Part shown: positions 27,186-39,095 of the stretch, one piece after another
Position numbering within the stretch: position 1 is the first letter of the stretch
Layout: the number at the start of each line of letters is the position of its first letter
From: Aureliella helgolandensis
GTDB taxonomy: Bacteria > Planctomycetota > Planctomycetia > Pirellulales > Pirellulaceae
Reading direction: 5' to 3'
Length of the DNA: 64,000 nt
NCBI RefSeq assembly: GCF_007752135.1
Contig: NZ_CP036298.1
Span: 3,410,001 to 3,474,000, forward strand
Position numbers and translations under genes: made by a program
Notes under the pieces: model-generated
Database searches by the model: none
What the model was told of the DNA's origin: nothing
The model's input: the letters and a program-made list of their open reading frames with translations, nothing else

Positions 27186-28493
27186 TTACTGTAGCTGTTT
27201 GATGAACTGAACGTAGTTCGTCCAGTCCCAGCTGTCGATGTTGTGCGTGCCTTCTCGCAAGTGGTAGGAGACGACGCCTATCGAAGCGGTATTCGGCTTT
27301 GGGAGGTCCTGCAAGGCCAAGCCCGGTAGCTCAAACCTCTCATAGACCTCGCTTGCCAGTTTGGCAGAAAGGAATTCACCCCGCGGGTCAGCCCATTGGT
27401 CTTCCGAAGCGCTGGCAACGTATAGCGGGCGGGGTGCAAGCAAGGCTAACAACTGGTGTTGATCGATGGGCAAGGCTGCTTCATTGCGATTGTATTGCTT
27501 GAAATTGCCACAGAACCAGTGAGGGAAAGAGGTGTTGATGCGCCATACGGTCTCTCCGAACGCTCGGCGGCTCAGAGCCGCTCCGCCGCAGCCAGAATCG
27601 TTAGATATCGTGGCGGCAAAGCGGGGGTCGGTGGCTCCAGCCCACAGGGATGTCTTGCCAAGTCGAGAATGCCCTATTACGACAACCTTGGATGCATCGA
27701 CTTGATCAATTTGCTCCATGCAGTCCAGCAAACGCGACAGTCCCCAGCTCCAGGCGGCAATGGATCCCCAGCGATCGGGGGCTTCAGCGGATGGGCGGTG
27801 GTCTGGGAAAAGTGCATGAATTCCATTCTCAAACTGGTCGTCAGTATCCGGATCAATCTCACCGTAGTAGGCCGTGGCCAGCCCCAGTCCATTGTCAATT
27901 AACAATTCGATCGGCCAGCGTGAACTCGAGCTTCCCCGGCCCTCGTCGGACGCTTGATGGTTGGTCGCACTTTGAGGCTTACTGTCGCGAACCCAACTCT
28001 CGGTCAAAAGAATTTCAGGGTCTGCTGCAATCGTGTGATTGCCATGAAAATTCAGCCCTAGGAAAGTGGGTACTGGGCCGGTTGCTTGTGCGGGGGTGTA
28101 GAGCAATAGAGTGACCGGCAGTGTTCCACTCTCGGTGGAAATGGTTACCTTCCATTGTTGTCGTATGCCCTTGCCCGCTAAGCAGTGAGCCTGCTCCACT
28201 TTTTCGAAAAGCAATTCAAATTCTGAGGTTGGCACGGAGCCAAACATTTGTTCGGTGAAAGTTTGGAGAAGCTGACTGCGACGCGCGTCCCAGGCGGACG
28301 GAAAGTCATCTGCTTGAGCGGTTACTTCATCTAGGATAGGAGGCAGCTCATAGTCGGGCACTTGGGATTCGTCGTAGTTTGCAACAAATTTCTCAGACTG
28401 AGCCGAGCAAGGACAAGTAGTGAACGAGGTTGCCAACAGGACGACGAACAGCGTGCATAGCTGCGCAGAGCAACCTCTTAAAAATGTCTTCAT
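27186..28493 (-). CDS. Exported CE15-like esterase (glucuronoyl esterase type)
   Basis: A 435-aa α/β-hydrolase with a signal peptide (hydrophobic about residues 9-28). The nucleophile elbow is GHS276RLGK, matching the GCSRxGK-type motif of carbohydrate esterase family 15, and is followed by SNDSGCGGAALSRR, also typical. HWFCGNF and LALLAPRPLYVASASEDQWADP carry the late-fold elements, and the catalytic histidine is H417 in EGTHNID. CE15 enzymes cleave esters between 4-O-methyl-glucuronate on xylan and lignin; bacterial members are more varied, so the natural substrate here is uncertain. Length is usual. Neighbours are other exported carbohydrate-linked proteins but not a tight operon. Confidence 0.85.
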   Translation of the reverse strand: MKTFLRGCSAQLCTLFVVLLATSFTTCPCSAQSEKFVANYDESQVPDYELPPILDEVTAQADDFPSAWDARRSQLLQTFTEQMFGSVPTSEFELLFEKVEQAHCLAGKGIRQQWKVTISTESGTLPVTLLLYTPAQATGPVPTFLGLNFHGNHTIAADPEILLTESWVRDSKPQSATNHQASDEGRGSSSSRWPIELLIDNGLGLATAYYGEIDPDTDDQFENGIHALFPDHRPSAEAPDRWGSIAAWSWGLSRLLDCMEQIDQVDASKVVVIGHSRLGKTSLWAGATDPRFAATISNDSGCGGAALSRRAFGETVWRINTSFPHWFCGNFKQYNRNEAALPIDQHQLLALLAPRPLYVASASEDQWADPRGEFLSAKLASEVYERFELPGLALQDLPKPNTASIGVVSYHLREGTHNIDSWDWTNYVQFIKQLQ

Positions 28494-28746
28494 TGTTTCG
28501 TAATCCTATGATTTTGAATGCAAAATGGGTTACGATTGAGTTCGACTCATGGCCCGGCTGTTGGGCGGGGCAAGTGAAACAATCACCATCGTTGCCTTAG
28601 CTAAGTTTTCTAAAGTAACAGACAGCGGCAGCGGTCTGGGCACAGTATACCGCTTTCGGTGATCCGCGTTTTGGTCGCAGCCCGTTCCCCATTGAAAACT
28701 CGCCTTGATTTCCCCATTTGTTCCTTTCGAAACGGACCCACTTTCA

Positions 28747-29784
28747 ATGCATTTTAGAATTGTCCCAGAGCGTTCCTTGGTAGCTTGCCCGGGTAAGAAT
28801 TGGCCTTGTGAATCGACGTTCGACGCTTTTAGATTGTTCTGGTGCACCTGCCTGAGCATCTTGACACTGATGGTTTGTGCGCAACCAGTTGCCGCGCAGT
28901 TCCGCCTAGAAAAGCATGCTGAGGGAGTGCGTGTCTTCAACGATGGGACTCTGGTTGCCGACTATTTGACCAAGAGCATGAGCAAGCCCATCATCTGGCC
29001 ACTGGTGGGGCCCACAGGTAAACAGATGACGCGAGCTTATCCCATGGTGGCGGATAGTGAAAATGAAAAGCACGATCATCCCCACCATCGGTCGCTGTGG
29101 TTCACGCATGGCGACGTTAACGGTACCGATTTCTGGTTGGAAGGCGGAGAGGGCGGCATCACGGAGCACCTCGAATTCACCCAACTGGAAGACGGAGAGC
29201 AAGCGGTTCTCGCCACGCGAAATCTTTGGAAAACGGCAGCCGGCGAGCCTGTCTTAAGCGATCATCGTCGCTTCACCTTCGGTGGGGACAACCACGCGAG
29301 GTGGTTGGACTGCGAGATTGTCCTTACCGCTACCCATGGTCCCGTCAACTTTGGAGATACCAAGGAAGGGACCTTTGGGCTTCGCATTGCAGAGTCGATG
29401 AAGGTTGATCATGAGGATGGTGGCAAAATCATCAATAGCCATGGAGACGAGGACTCAAAGGCGTGGGGCGTGGCTGCGGAATGGGTGGATTATGTAGGAC
29501 CCGTGGATGGCGAAACGCTGGGAATCGCAATATTTTGCCATCCGTCGACCTTCCATTTCCCCAACCGCTGGCACGTGAGAACCTATGGTCTGTTTGCGGC
29601 TAACCCATTCGGAGTGCACCACTTCCTCAATCAGAAGGACCCCACGGCAGGTGTCGACTTGCCCGCTGGTGAGAAGCTACTCTTCCGCTATCGCGTACTG
29701 CTCCATACTGGAAATACTGAAGAAGCGAAGGTCGCCGAGCTATATGGGGACTATGCGAAAACGGAATTTCCAGATTTAGACTAG
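28747..29784 (+). CDS. DUF6807 / 'PmoA' family exported protein
   Basis: A 345-aa protein of the DUF6807 family, often mis-named methane oxygenase PmoA. It has an N-terminal signal-like hydrophobic region (FRLFWCTCLSILTLMVCAQPVAAQ, about residues 28-51). The conserved histidine-rich block HDHPHHRSLWFTHGDVNGTDFW follows, then RFTFGGDNHARWLDCEIVL and the C-terminal GVHHFLNQKD. Function in the literature is unknown; the genes occur frequently in planctomycete and Verrucomicrobia sugar-degradation loci. An open frame continues upstream to a non-ATG start at 28705; the ATG at 28747 is chosen. It is divergent from the CE15-like gene with a 253-bp spacer. Confidence 0.82.
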   Translation: MHFRIVPERSLVACPGKNWPCESTFDAFRLFWCTCLSILTLMVCAQPVAAQFRLEKHAEGVRVFNDGTLVADYLTKSMSKPIIWPLVGPTGKQMTRAYPMVADSENEKHDHPHHRSLWFTHGDVNGTDFWLEGGEGGITEHLEFTQLEDGEQAVLATRNLWKTAAGEPVLSDHRRFTFGGDNHARWLDCEIVLTATHGPVNFGDTKEGTFGLRIAESMKVDHEDGGKIINSHGDEDSKAWGVAAEWVDYVGPVDGETLGIAIFCHPSTFHFPNRWHVRTYGLFAANPFGVHHFLNQKDPTAGVDLPAGEKLLFRYRVLLHTGNTEEAKVAELYGDYAKTEFPDLD

Positions 29785-29865
29785 TGCTGTGCATGAACGT
29801 CCGAGAGAACGCCGTTCGTATTACTTCTCACAGGTGCAGCTTAATGCAAGCAGCCTGCTTGCCGC

Positions 29866-29905
29866 CAGGTGAGCAGGTGAGCAGGTGAGCAGGTGAGCAG
29901 GTGAG
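29866..29905. repeat. Five tandem copies of CAGGTGAG
   Basis: Five exact 8-bp repeats CAGGTGAG in the 225-bp spacer downstream of the DUF6807 gene. The unit is not a multiple of three and no gene is supported here, so this is a noncoding microsatellite, prone to slippage. The only minus-strand frame across it (29828-30121) is not supported. Confidence 0.95.
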
Positions 29906-30009
29906 CGAGAAGGCGTTCTGGTCGATTGACCGGTCAGACCACGGAGCCCTTGTAGCTCGATTCCAATGCGAGGCTCCGCCAGGCCGGTCTGCTTGCTTGC
30001 CTGGGGACG

Positions 30010-30993
30010 CTAATTCCCGGTGACTGGACACTGGCATTGATAGAGGCCGGTTCGCGCTGTGATGAACAAGGTCTTGCGATCCGGGCCGCCAAAGGCGCAA
30101 TTCGCAGGATGTTCGGGGCACTCAATAATGCCGATGGCGTCGCCATGCGGGCCGAAGACTTGCACGCCTGCAGCACTGGTGATGTAAATATTGCCTTGCG
30201 AGTCGACAGCCATGCCATCGCCGCCTCCATTGGTTTGATCTTCCAGCTGCTTGAGGCGGCAGAAAACATGGGCGTTGCCGAGTTTTCCGGGACTCAAGAC
30301 TTCGTAGGACATCATCTCACTTGCCATCGATGGGATGACGTACAGAGTTTTGCCATCAGGAGAGAGGCCGATACCGTTGGGAGCTTGCAGGTCATCGCCC
30401 AGACGAGTTATCTTCCCGGCGGCGTCCCGGTAATAGAAAGCTTCCTTGCCTTGCGGCCAGGGCTCGGGAGCTCGGTAGCGTGGATCGGTGAAATAAATGC
30501 CACCAACCTGGTCGAGTGCAAGGTCGTTGCAGGCGTTAAAGCGTTCACCTTGGTATTCGGTCGCTAACGGTTTGACCTGCTTGGAGTGAATATCGATAGC
30601 GACCAACTGGCCGTCCATCTGGCAGGCAAGCAGTCGCTGTTCCCCGGCGAAGAGCAGGCCGTTTGCGAAACCAGATGGTTTCAGGAACAACTCGACGTTT
30701 CCAGCGGATGTTAAACGCATAATCGATTCTGCTGGAATGTCGGTGAAGTACAGGGAACCGTCCCTTGACCAGGTAGGGCCTTCCACGAATTGGAAGCCCG
30801 AGGCAATTTGCTCAACTTTCCCAAACGCCTGTAGATTGGTTAGCGGCTCGCTAGCTGCGGTCGCTTGTTGCTCCGAAACCGCTTGTCCAATCGCCCTTTG
30901 GGGTACGCCAAGGCAAAGTAGTGTGGCCAAGCAGGCTAGTGCGAGAGTCTGATTGGATCGTGTGTTCAAGATGCCGTGATACAAGATTTTCAC
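30010..30993 (-). CDS. Exported SMP-30/gluconolactonase-like protein
   Basis: A 327-aa six-bladed propeller of the SMP-30/gluconolactonase/LRE family. A signal peptide is visible at residues about 15-36 (TLALACLATLLCLGVPQRAIGQ). Motifs include FVEGPTWSRDGSLYFTDIP, with the metal-binding glutamate of EGP. Others are FNACNDLALDQVGGIYFTDPRY with its conserved Asn and Asp, APNGIGLSPDGKTLYV, and GGDGMAVDSQGNIYIT. Family members hydrolyse sugar lactones with a divalent metal; the substrate here is unknown. The next gene upstream on this strand is more than 9 kb away, so it stands alone. Confidence 0.9.
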   Translation of the reverse strand: MKILYHGILNTRSNQTLALACLATLLCLGVPQRAIGQAVSEQQATAASEPLTNLQAFGKVEQIASGFQFVEGPTWSRDGSLYFTDIPAESIMRLTSAGNVELFLKPSGFANGLLFAGEQRLLACQMDGQLVAIDIHSKQVKPLATEYQGERFNACNDLALDQVGGIYFTDPRYRAPEPWPQGKEAFYYRDAAGKITRLGDDLQAPNGIGLSPDGKTLYVIPSMASEMMSYEVLSPGKLGNAHVFCRLKQLEDQTNGGGDGMAVDSQGNIYITSAAGVQVFGPHGDAIGIIECPEHPANCAFGGPDRKTLFITARTGLYQCQCPVTGN

Positions 30994-31871
30994 TCCGAGC
31001 TAGGGGCGTTTTCAACTGGCTCTCATTGTAGCCGTAGCGCAAGCAGAGTGTGAGCAGATTGGCGCAAGGGGCGTTTCGCTGGGATCAGAAGTTCGCTGGG
31101 AGCCGATAACGTGCCCTAGGTGCGAAACTCTCGCTGAGGACCTGACTCGGTAGCGTTCCCAAATTTCGTCCGTCCCTGTTTCCGAATTCCCGTTTCAGGT
31201 TTGATTGAAAAAACGGTCGTGAGGGATTGTCGTTGGACGATGGTAGAGGAGTAGTAACGCAGCCCCTCCATGGGAGGGTGTAGCTGCCCAGTGGCGAGCC
31301 CGCAACGCAACGGCTTACGGTTGTTTCGCACGTGGACGTCTGGGGTGAATAGCAATTCTGTAAAGCCAGTGGCCAACGCCGGTGCGATCCACAAAACCCC
31401 TTCAACGAATACAAGGCCCAACACCGAACCACCGGGCTGCTGGCCGAGTGCAGTGGTGGCAGTATTGCCCAGGCGATGGGATACCTGCGCAGGAGGTCAG
31501 GTTTGTCGGATCGCTTCCAGCTTGGTTTCACGGTGGTAATGGGCGGGATGCTCGGTGAGTGCGCTCACTACCTGGGCGGTTGATGACGCCCAATTCTGCC
31601 ATACGAAGGCGAACGATTCCCTGGGATTCCCTGGGGACACTGCATTCTGGTCGGAATAGGGCTGGTCGGAACCTCACTTCACCCTTACCGTAATGAGCTC
31701 GCGCTAGCATTTAAGGGCTTTGCATTAGGGAAGGTTCGTAGGCATAATCTAACCACTTCCTGGCTGCCGACGGAGCGGTAACTGTTCCATCGAATGCATG
31801 ATATCAGTCCCTTAGCTTATTGCGGTCGAGCATTCACCTCCCCTCCTATTCCAGCAAAACCAATTTCTGCG
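30994..31871. other. Divergent intergenic region with an unexplained open frame
   Basis: About 880 bases between SMP-30 and leuS. On the plus strand 31353-31583 is a 76-codon open stretch ending in TGA, with no ATG until its middle. Its composition looks protein-like (YKAQHRTTGLLAECSGGS, then FTVVMGGMLGECAHYLGG at the end). It could be the remnant of a lost gene; I do not recognise a family. Frames on the opposite strand (31085-31531) are probably shadows. The motif CTGGGGACACTGC at 31631-31643 matches the repeat beside the HUH transposase. Confidence 0.4.
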
Positions 31872-34709
<2,838 letters not shown>

Positions 34710-34719
34710 CAAATTCGTC

Positions 34720-35535
34720 ATGGAAAACCGATGTGGTCCGCCCCTAAGCCACCCGCAGGTCAGAGAGTCAGACTTGGATACCCAATCGTCGTCCCAGGAG
34801 GAGCTGCCCGGAGGGGAAGCGACTCTAATCCTATTGTGCACGTACAACGAAGCAGGGAATCTTCCGCGGATGTTCGAATTGCTCGAGCAGCATGTTCCGC
34901 AGGCTGACATCTTGGTCGTTGATGACAATTCGCCGGATGGAACCGGCGAGATCGTCCAACGGTATTCTCGTGAAAATCCACGAATCCAGCTGCTGGCGCG
35001 GCCTGGTAAGCAGGGGTTGGGGACGGCAACGCGAGATGGCATTCATTGGGGCTTGAGTCGCGATTACCAATTCCTCGTCAACCTGGATGCCGATCACAGT
35101 CACGATCCAGGGAGCATTCCAGGTTTGTTGGCCGCCTGCCAGTCGGTCAGTCCATCGGGAAAGGAATATGACGTCGCCATTGGATCGCGGTACGTAGACG
35201 GAGGAGGCTTTGAAGGTCTGCCCTGGCATCGGCGGATTATTAGCCAAGCCTTGAACGGGTATGCGACGCGGATGCTGCGTCTGCCAATTCGCGACTGCAG
35301 TGGCTCGTTTCGGTGCTATCGGACCGCTACGTTGAGAGAGCTCAACCTACGGAAACTGACTTGCACGGGCTATGGGTTTTTGGAGGAAATACTAGTGGCA
35401 CTGCGGCAAGTTGGGGCGCAATTTACGGAAGTGCCCATACGCTTTGAAACGCGGCATTTGGGCCACAGCAAGCTAAGCTGGAGCGATGCGTTGGGAGCGC
35501 TCGGAGTGATTCACCGCCTAGCCTTCCGGCGGTGA
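34720..35535 (+). CDS. GT2 glycosyltransferase, dolichol-phosphate mannosyltransferase (DPM1)-like
   Basis: A 271-aa family 2 glycosyltransferase. Visible elements are LILLCTYNEAGNLPRMFELL, the nucleotide-sugar site ILVVDDNSPDGTGEIV, KQGLGTATRDGIHWGL, NLDADHSHDP (the DXD-type metal motif), and GSRYVDGGG with DCSGSFRCYRT. This set is characteristic of polyprenyl/dolichol-phosphate mannosyl- or glucosyltransferases, which load a lipid carrier at the membrane. There is no C-terminal membrane domain here, so it resembles the soluble catalytic DPM1 form. The ATG at 34720 lies 10 bp after leuS and avoids the 40-bp overlap that an upstream alternative start (34669) would create. It ends 19 bp before the convergent fluC. 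Confidence 0.88.
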   Translation: MENRCGPPLSHPQVRESDLDTQSSSQEELPGGEATLILLCTYNEAGNLPRMFELLEQHVPQADILVVDDNSPDGTGEIVQRYSRENPRIQLLARPGKQGLGTATRDGIHWGLSRDYQFLVNLDADHSHDPGSIPGLLAACQSVSPSGKEYDVAIGSRYVDGGGFEGLPWHRRIISQALNGYATRMLRLPIRDCSGSFRCYRTATLRELNLRKLTCTGYGFLEEILVALRQVGAQFTEVPIRFETRHLGHSKLSWSDALGALGVIHRLAFRR

Positions 35536-35554
35536 ATGTGGTTGGCCTTGGACG

Positions 35555-35947
35555 CTATCCATTGGCCGCTTTGAGGCAATAGCGGGCCAGACTCATGCCA
35601 ATGAGCACTGCCAGAATTCCAAGCACGAGATGTGCGGTGGCTAGCGCAGCGGAGACTCCGTGCTTGCCAGATTGCCAGGTGCGGACGAGATCGAGGGCAA
35701 AACTGCTGAAAGTTGTTAACCCCCCAAGAAGGCCGACTCGAGCGCCCAGGGTAAGCCAGTGGTTTTGGGTGTCGTGATGGAGCGTTGCGGCAGCTAGTAG
35801 GCCGATGGCGAAACACCCCACGGAATTGGCAATAAGGGTTGCGAGGAGCACCCAGGTGGGTGTTAGTGTAGTGGCGCACACCGTTAGTGCGTGACGCAGG
35901 GTTGCCCCTGCCATCCCCCCCAGCGCCACTGCGATCCACTCTTTCAT
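35555..35947 (-). CDS. fluC: Fluoride exporter Fluc/CrcB
   Basis: A 130-aa, four-helix membrane protein that exports fluoride as a dual-topology dimer. Family signatures are complete: GGMAGATLRH (residues 10-19), the asparagine N41 in LIANSVGCF, and the phenylalanine-box motif GLLGGLTTFSSF (72-83) with F80 and F83. The start at 35947 has AAAGGA about 5 bp upstream and is preferred to the longer frame reaching 36106. It is the only homologue in the window; a single gene suggests a homodimer. No fluoride riboswitch could be recognised upstream. Confidence 0.93.
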   Translation of the reverse strand: MKEWIAVALGGMAGATLRHALTVCATTLTPTWVLLATLIANSVGCFAIGLLAAATLHHDTQNHWLTLGARVGLLGGLTTFSSFALDLVRTWQSGKHGVSAALATAHLVLGILAVLIGMSLARYCLKAANG

Positions 35948-36319
35948 ACTTATCCTTTCACCCGCGTCAGTTTCCTGTCGTTGGGGGGGCTGTTTTCGGT
36001 TGAAGATCCGCCATTGTTCCCTTATTCTTATACCATTCACATGCATCCCGAATCTGCGCCTGAACAGCCTAGGAGAAAAAGGGGCCAAAACGCGAATGGC
36101 TCGCAAATTTTGGCTACCGAAGCTTTTAAGCCTGTGATGTGTCCTATCTCTACAACTTTAAATTAATGGATTCATACTACCACAACTTTCCGCGAGCTTT
36201 TCCGCGGTTGGGCTGTCTAGTTGGTGAGTGGACCGTCGCGGTGACGGATTTGTGCTATCTAAGACGGCCAAAGGTTAATTCAGCCAAAGGTATGGTTAGT
36301 GATCAAGGAGAAATGCAAT
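35948..36319. promoter_or_regulatory. Divergent fluC-ilvB leader with two hairpins
   Basis: A 372-bp divergent spacer. On the ilvB side two small inverted repeats are visible: CCGCG-loop-CGCGG at 36190-36207 and CCGTC-GCGGT-GACGG at 36233-36247. Neither is followed by a T-run. A leader-type control of ilvB is possible but not shown: I found no obvious Leu/Val/Ile-rich leader peptide. An AAGGAG ribosome binding site at 36305-36310 precedes ilvB. Confidence 0.35.
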
Positions 36320-38095
36320 ATGGCAACTGCTGAAACAAAACGTGGTACTGAAGTGATGACCGGAGCTGATATTCTGGTTCAATCGCTTGTGGATCACGGT
36401 GTGGAGGTCATATTCGCCTACCCGGGCGGTTGCAGTATGCCGATGCACCAGGCTTTAACGCGACAGTCGGCAAATATTCGGACGATCTTGCCTCGTCATG
36501 AGCAAGGCGGCGGGTTCGCTTCGCAGGGAATGGCGCGCAGCACGGGGAAGCCTGCGGTAGTGATGGCCACCAGTGGGCCCGGAGCGACGAATCTGGTGAC
36601 AGCGATTGCAGATGCCAAGCTGGACAGTATTCCGTTGATTGCCATCACTGGGCAAGTGCCTACGCCTGTCATTGGGACCGATGCGTTTCAAGAGACGCCT
36701 ATGGTTGAGGTGTGCCGCAGCATTACCAAGCATCACTATTTGGTGACCAGCGTCAACGATGTTGCGCGAGTGATGAAGGAAGCGTTTCATGTGGCGACGA
36801 CTGGACGACCAGGCCCAGTATTGGTCGATATGCCCAAGGACGTGCAGATGGATAAGTGCAGCGTGGATTGGGAGGTTGCGATGAACCTACCCGGTTACCG
36901 CACGAAGACTCCTACCGCGCATCCCGAACAGATTCGTCAAATTGCTGCAGCGATCAAGCATTCGAAGCGTCCGATTTTATACTGTGGTGGCGGAGTGATC
37001 GCGTCGGAAGGTTCGGAAGAGCTGAGGACGTTGATTGACAAGACTGGCATCCCCACGACGATGACTGTGATGGGATTGGGATTGTATCCCAACGACAGTG
37101 AGCTCTCTCTTGATATGCTGGGGATGCATGGTGCCGCCTATGCGAACTACGCGGTTCGCGACTGCGATCTGCTGATTGCCCTCGGCGTTCGCTTTGACGA
37201 TCGCGTCACAGGGAAGCTGGAGGCCTTTGCGAAGAATGCAAAGATTATCCACGTCGATATCGATGCTTCGGAACTGAACAAGAACAAAATTGCCCACATT
37301 CCCGTTTGTAGTGACGTCAAGTATGCCTTGACCGAGCTCAACAAGATTGTCGAGCCACCCGAAGATATTTCGGATTGGGTGAAGAACTGCAAGCAGCTAA
37401 AGCAGAAATTCCCGTTTGCTTATGATGAGTCCTTTGATGGGATTCTTCAACAACATGCCATCCGTGAACTCTCGAACCTGACTCAAGACCGCGAGACCTT
37501 CATTACCGTTGGCGTGGGACAGCACCAAATGTGGGCTGCTCAGTTCTACAATTTCCGCAAGCCACGGCAGTGGCTAAGCTCCTCGGGGTTGGGGACGATG
37601 GGCTTCGGCTTGCCGGCAGCCATGGGAGTACAGGCCGCGAATCCCAATGCGTTGGTCGTGGACATCGATGGCGATGGTAGTTTTCAAATGAACATTCAAG
37701 AGCTGGCAACCCTGTATTGCGAAAAGCTGCCGGTCAAAGTTCTGTTGCTCAACAATCAGCACTTGGGAATGGTCGTGCAATGGGAAGATCGCTTTGAGAA
37801 TAGCAATCGGGCCCATACCTATCTCGGTCCCATCGATCACGAAGAGGCCAGTGGTAAGGGGGTTACCGATAGTCACGCTATTGTTGAGGATCGCTATCCG
37901 AACTTTGTGGATATCGCTAAGGGGTATGGTTGTGGGGCGGCCACGGTCAGCAAGAAGCAAGACCTCCGCGGTGCACTGGAGGAGATGATTAAATACCCAG
38001 GCCCGTTCGTCCTGGATGTCATGGTCCCCTATCAAGAGCATGTATTGCCAATGATCCCGGGCGGTAAGACGGTCGACGATATGTTGCTGAAGTAG
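36320..38095 (+). CDS. ilvB: Acetolactate synthase, large (catalytic) subunit
   Basis: This TPP enzyme condenses pyruvate with pyruvate or 2-ketobutyrate in branched-chain amino acid synthesis. The 591-aa protein has the catalytic glutamate E61 in [30 protein letters not shown], the central FAD-binding segment [13 protein letters not shown], and the TPP/Mg motif [15 protein letters not shown] through [15 protein letters not shown]. Length matches IlvB. Start chosen at 36320 with AAGGAG nine bases upstream; a GTG at 36299 would also keep the frame but lacks support. No small regulatory subunit (ilvN) follows, which is unusual but not unique; it must be elsewhere. A strong terminator lies 113 bp downstream. 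Confidence 0.95.
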   Translation: MATAETKRGTEVMTGADILVQSLVDHGVEVIFAYPGGCSMPMHQALTRQSANIRTILPRHEQGGGFASQGMARSTGKPAVVMATSGPGATNLVTAIADAKLDSIPLIAITGQVPTPVIGTDAFQETPMVEVCRSITKHHYLVTSVNDVARVMKEAFHVATTGRPGPVLVDMPKDVQMDKCSVDWEVAMNLPGYRTKTPTAHPEQIRQIAAAIKHSKRPILYCGGGVIASEGSEELRTLIDKTGIPTTMTVMGLGLYPNDSELSLDMLGMHGAAYANYAVRDCDLLIALGVRFDDRVTGKLEAFAKNAKIIHVDIDASELNKNKIAHIPVCSDVKYALTELNKIVEPPEDISDWVKNCKQLKQKFPFAYDESFDGILQQHAIRELSNLTQDRETFITVGVGQHQMWAAQFYNFRKPRQWLSSSGLGTMGFGLPAAMGVQAANPNALVVDIDGDGSFQMNIQELATLYCEKLPVKVLLLNNQHLGMVVQWEDRFENSNRAHTYLGPIDHEEASGKGVTDSHAIVEDRYPNFVDIAKGYGCGAATVSKKQDLRGALEEMIKYPGPFVLDVMVPYQEHVLPMIPGGKTVDDMLLK

Positions 38096-38207
38096 CCTTG
38101 GTGTAGCGGTTGGGGCCAGCGGCGGCGTTTAGGCAACGTGGTTGAGACTAGGTCGTTTAGGCTGACTAAAGTAGTCGCTGCGACAGTCCGCAAACTATTC
38201 CACTTCA

Positions 38208-38241
38208 AGAGCTCAACCCGTAAAACGGTTGAGCTTTTTTT
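38208..38241 (+). terminator. Rho-independent terminator after ilvB
   Basis: The hairpin AGCTCAACC (38210-38218) pairs perfectly with GGTTGAGCT (38227-38235), loop CGTAAAAC, followed immediately by six T. It can extend by about three pairs into the flanking A and T bases. It ends the ilvB transcript. Confidence 0.93.
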
Positions 38242-38570
38242 ATAGAATGCACGGCGCAAATTCGGTGCTGGGCGGCAATGGGCTCGTCAAAGGCAATGGA
38301 CTACTGCAGCTTCCTTGCTCGGTCTCGCCGTGATTGGTGATGCAAGCAAAAGATTGCAGGTCCTACCGCTCCCGTTTGGCGCAACGCAAATGGCACCCTT
38401 CGTGGTGGGACGCCTTCCGGAAAATGGTGAGGCGGTGTCTGATTCCGTATTGGAGTTGAGCGGCCAATTTGCTACTATCCGGCACGTCGCTGGGCAGCGT
38501 CAAAACGCAGCCCGTGAGAAACGAACCTAGAGTTTATCGCTGCCTACCAAACACGAGTGGAGGGAACCAG
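38242..38570. other. Intergenic region before rimI-like gene
   Basis: About 330 bases with no supported gene. A 71-codon frame at 38315-38530 has no recognisable features. The region presumably carries the promoter for the rimI-Nudix pair. Confidence 0.5.
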
Positions 38571-39092
38571 ATGCCATCGGCAGAGAGCAGTCAATCCTGT
38601 GTGCATATTCGCTGGATGATTCGCCGGGACATGCCTTCGGTGCTTGCCATTGAAGAGGCGAGTTTCGAGTTTCCCTGGAGCGAAGATGAATTCATTCGGT
38701 GCTTGCGACAGCGCAACTGCATCGGAATGGTCGCTGAACGCGACGATCAGGTGGTAGGTTTTATGATCTATGAACTCCACAAGAATCGCTTGCACCTGCT
38801 GAATTTTGCAGTGAATCCACTGATGCGCCGCAACGCGATTGGTCATGCAATGGTCGAGAAGTTGCGTAGCAAACTATCGATGGACCGTCGCAACCGAATC
38901 ATGCTTGAGGTGCGTGAGACAAACCTCGACGCGCAGTTGTTTTTCAAAGGTGTCGGATTTCGAGCCATCTCCGTGCTGCGAGATTTCTACGAGGATACCA
39001 CCGAAGATGCATATTTGATGCAGTTGCGGTATCGTCCTACTTCCGAAGAACTTGCTCCGGCCGATGAAGCTTCGCGCCGCCTGGCAGGGTGA
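38571..39092 (+). CDS. GNAT acetyltransferase, RimI-like
   Basis: A 173-aa GNAT-fold protein, RimI-like (N-terminal acetylation of ribosomal protein S18 in the family). It contains IRRDMPSVLAIEEASFEFPWSEDEF (the RimI signature around F/PW), a central β-strand HLLNFAVNP, the acetyl-CoA loop RRNAIGHAMVEKL, and LEVRETNLDAQLFFKGVGFRA. The A-motif has RNAIG rather than the common R/Q-x-x-G-x-G/A, so cofactor binding may differ a little. GGAGGG at about 38559 lies well placed before ATG 38571, so the longer upstream frame is discounted. Its stop is 3 bp before the Nudix GTG start: an operon pair. Confidence 0.82.
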   Translation: MPSAESSQSCVHIRWMIRRDMPSVLAIEEASFEFPWSEDEFIRCLRQRNCIGMVAERDDQVVGFMIYELHKNRLHLLNFAVNPLMRRNAIGHAMVEKLRSKLSMDRRNRIMLEVRETNLDAQLFFKGVGFRAISVLRDFYEDTTEDAYLMQLRYRPTSEELAPADEASRRLAG

Positions 39093-39095
39093 TGC

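Noticed and set aside
29866-29905. CRISPR-like array
   Set aside because: Repeats are contiguous 8-mers with no spacers and no cas gene is present; the same reasoning excludes the GQQ and SD tracts.
35948-36106. Possible fluoride riboswitch before fluC
   Set aside because: I looked for the conserved GATG/CTCC and pseudoknot elements upstream of the start and did not find them.
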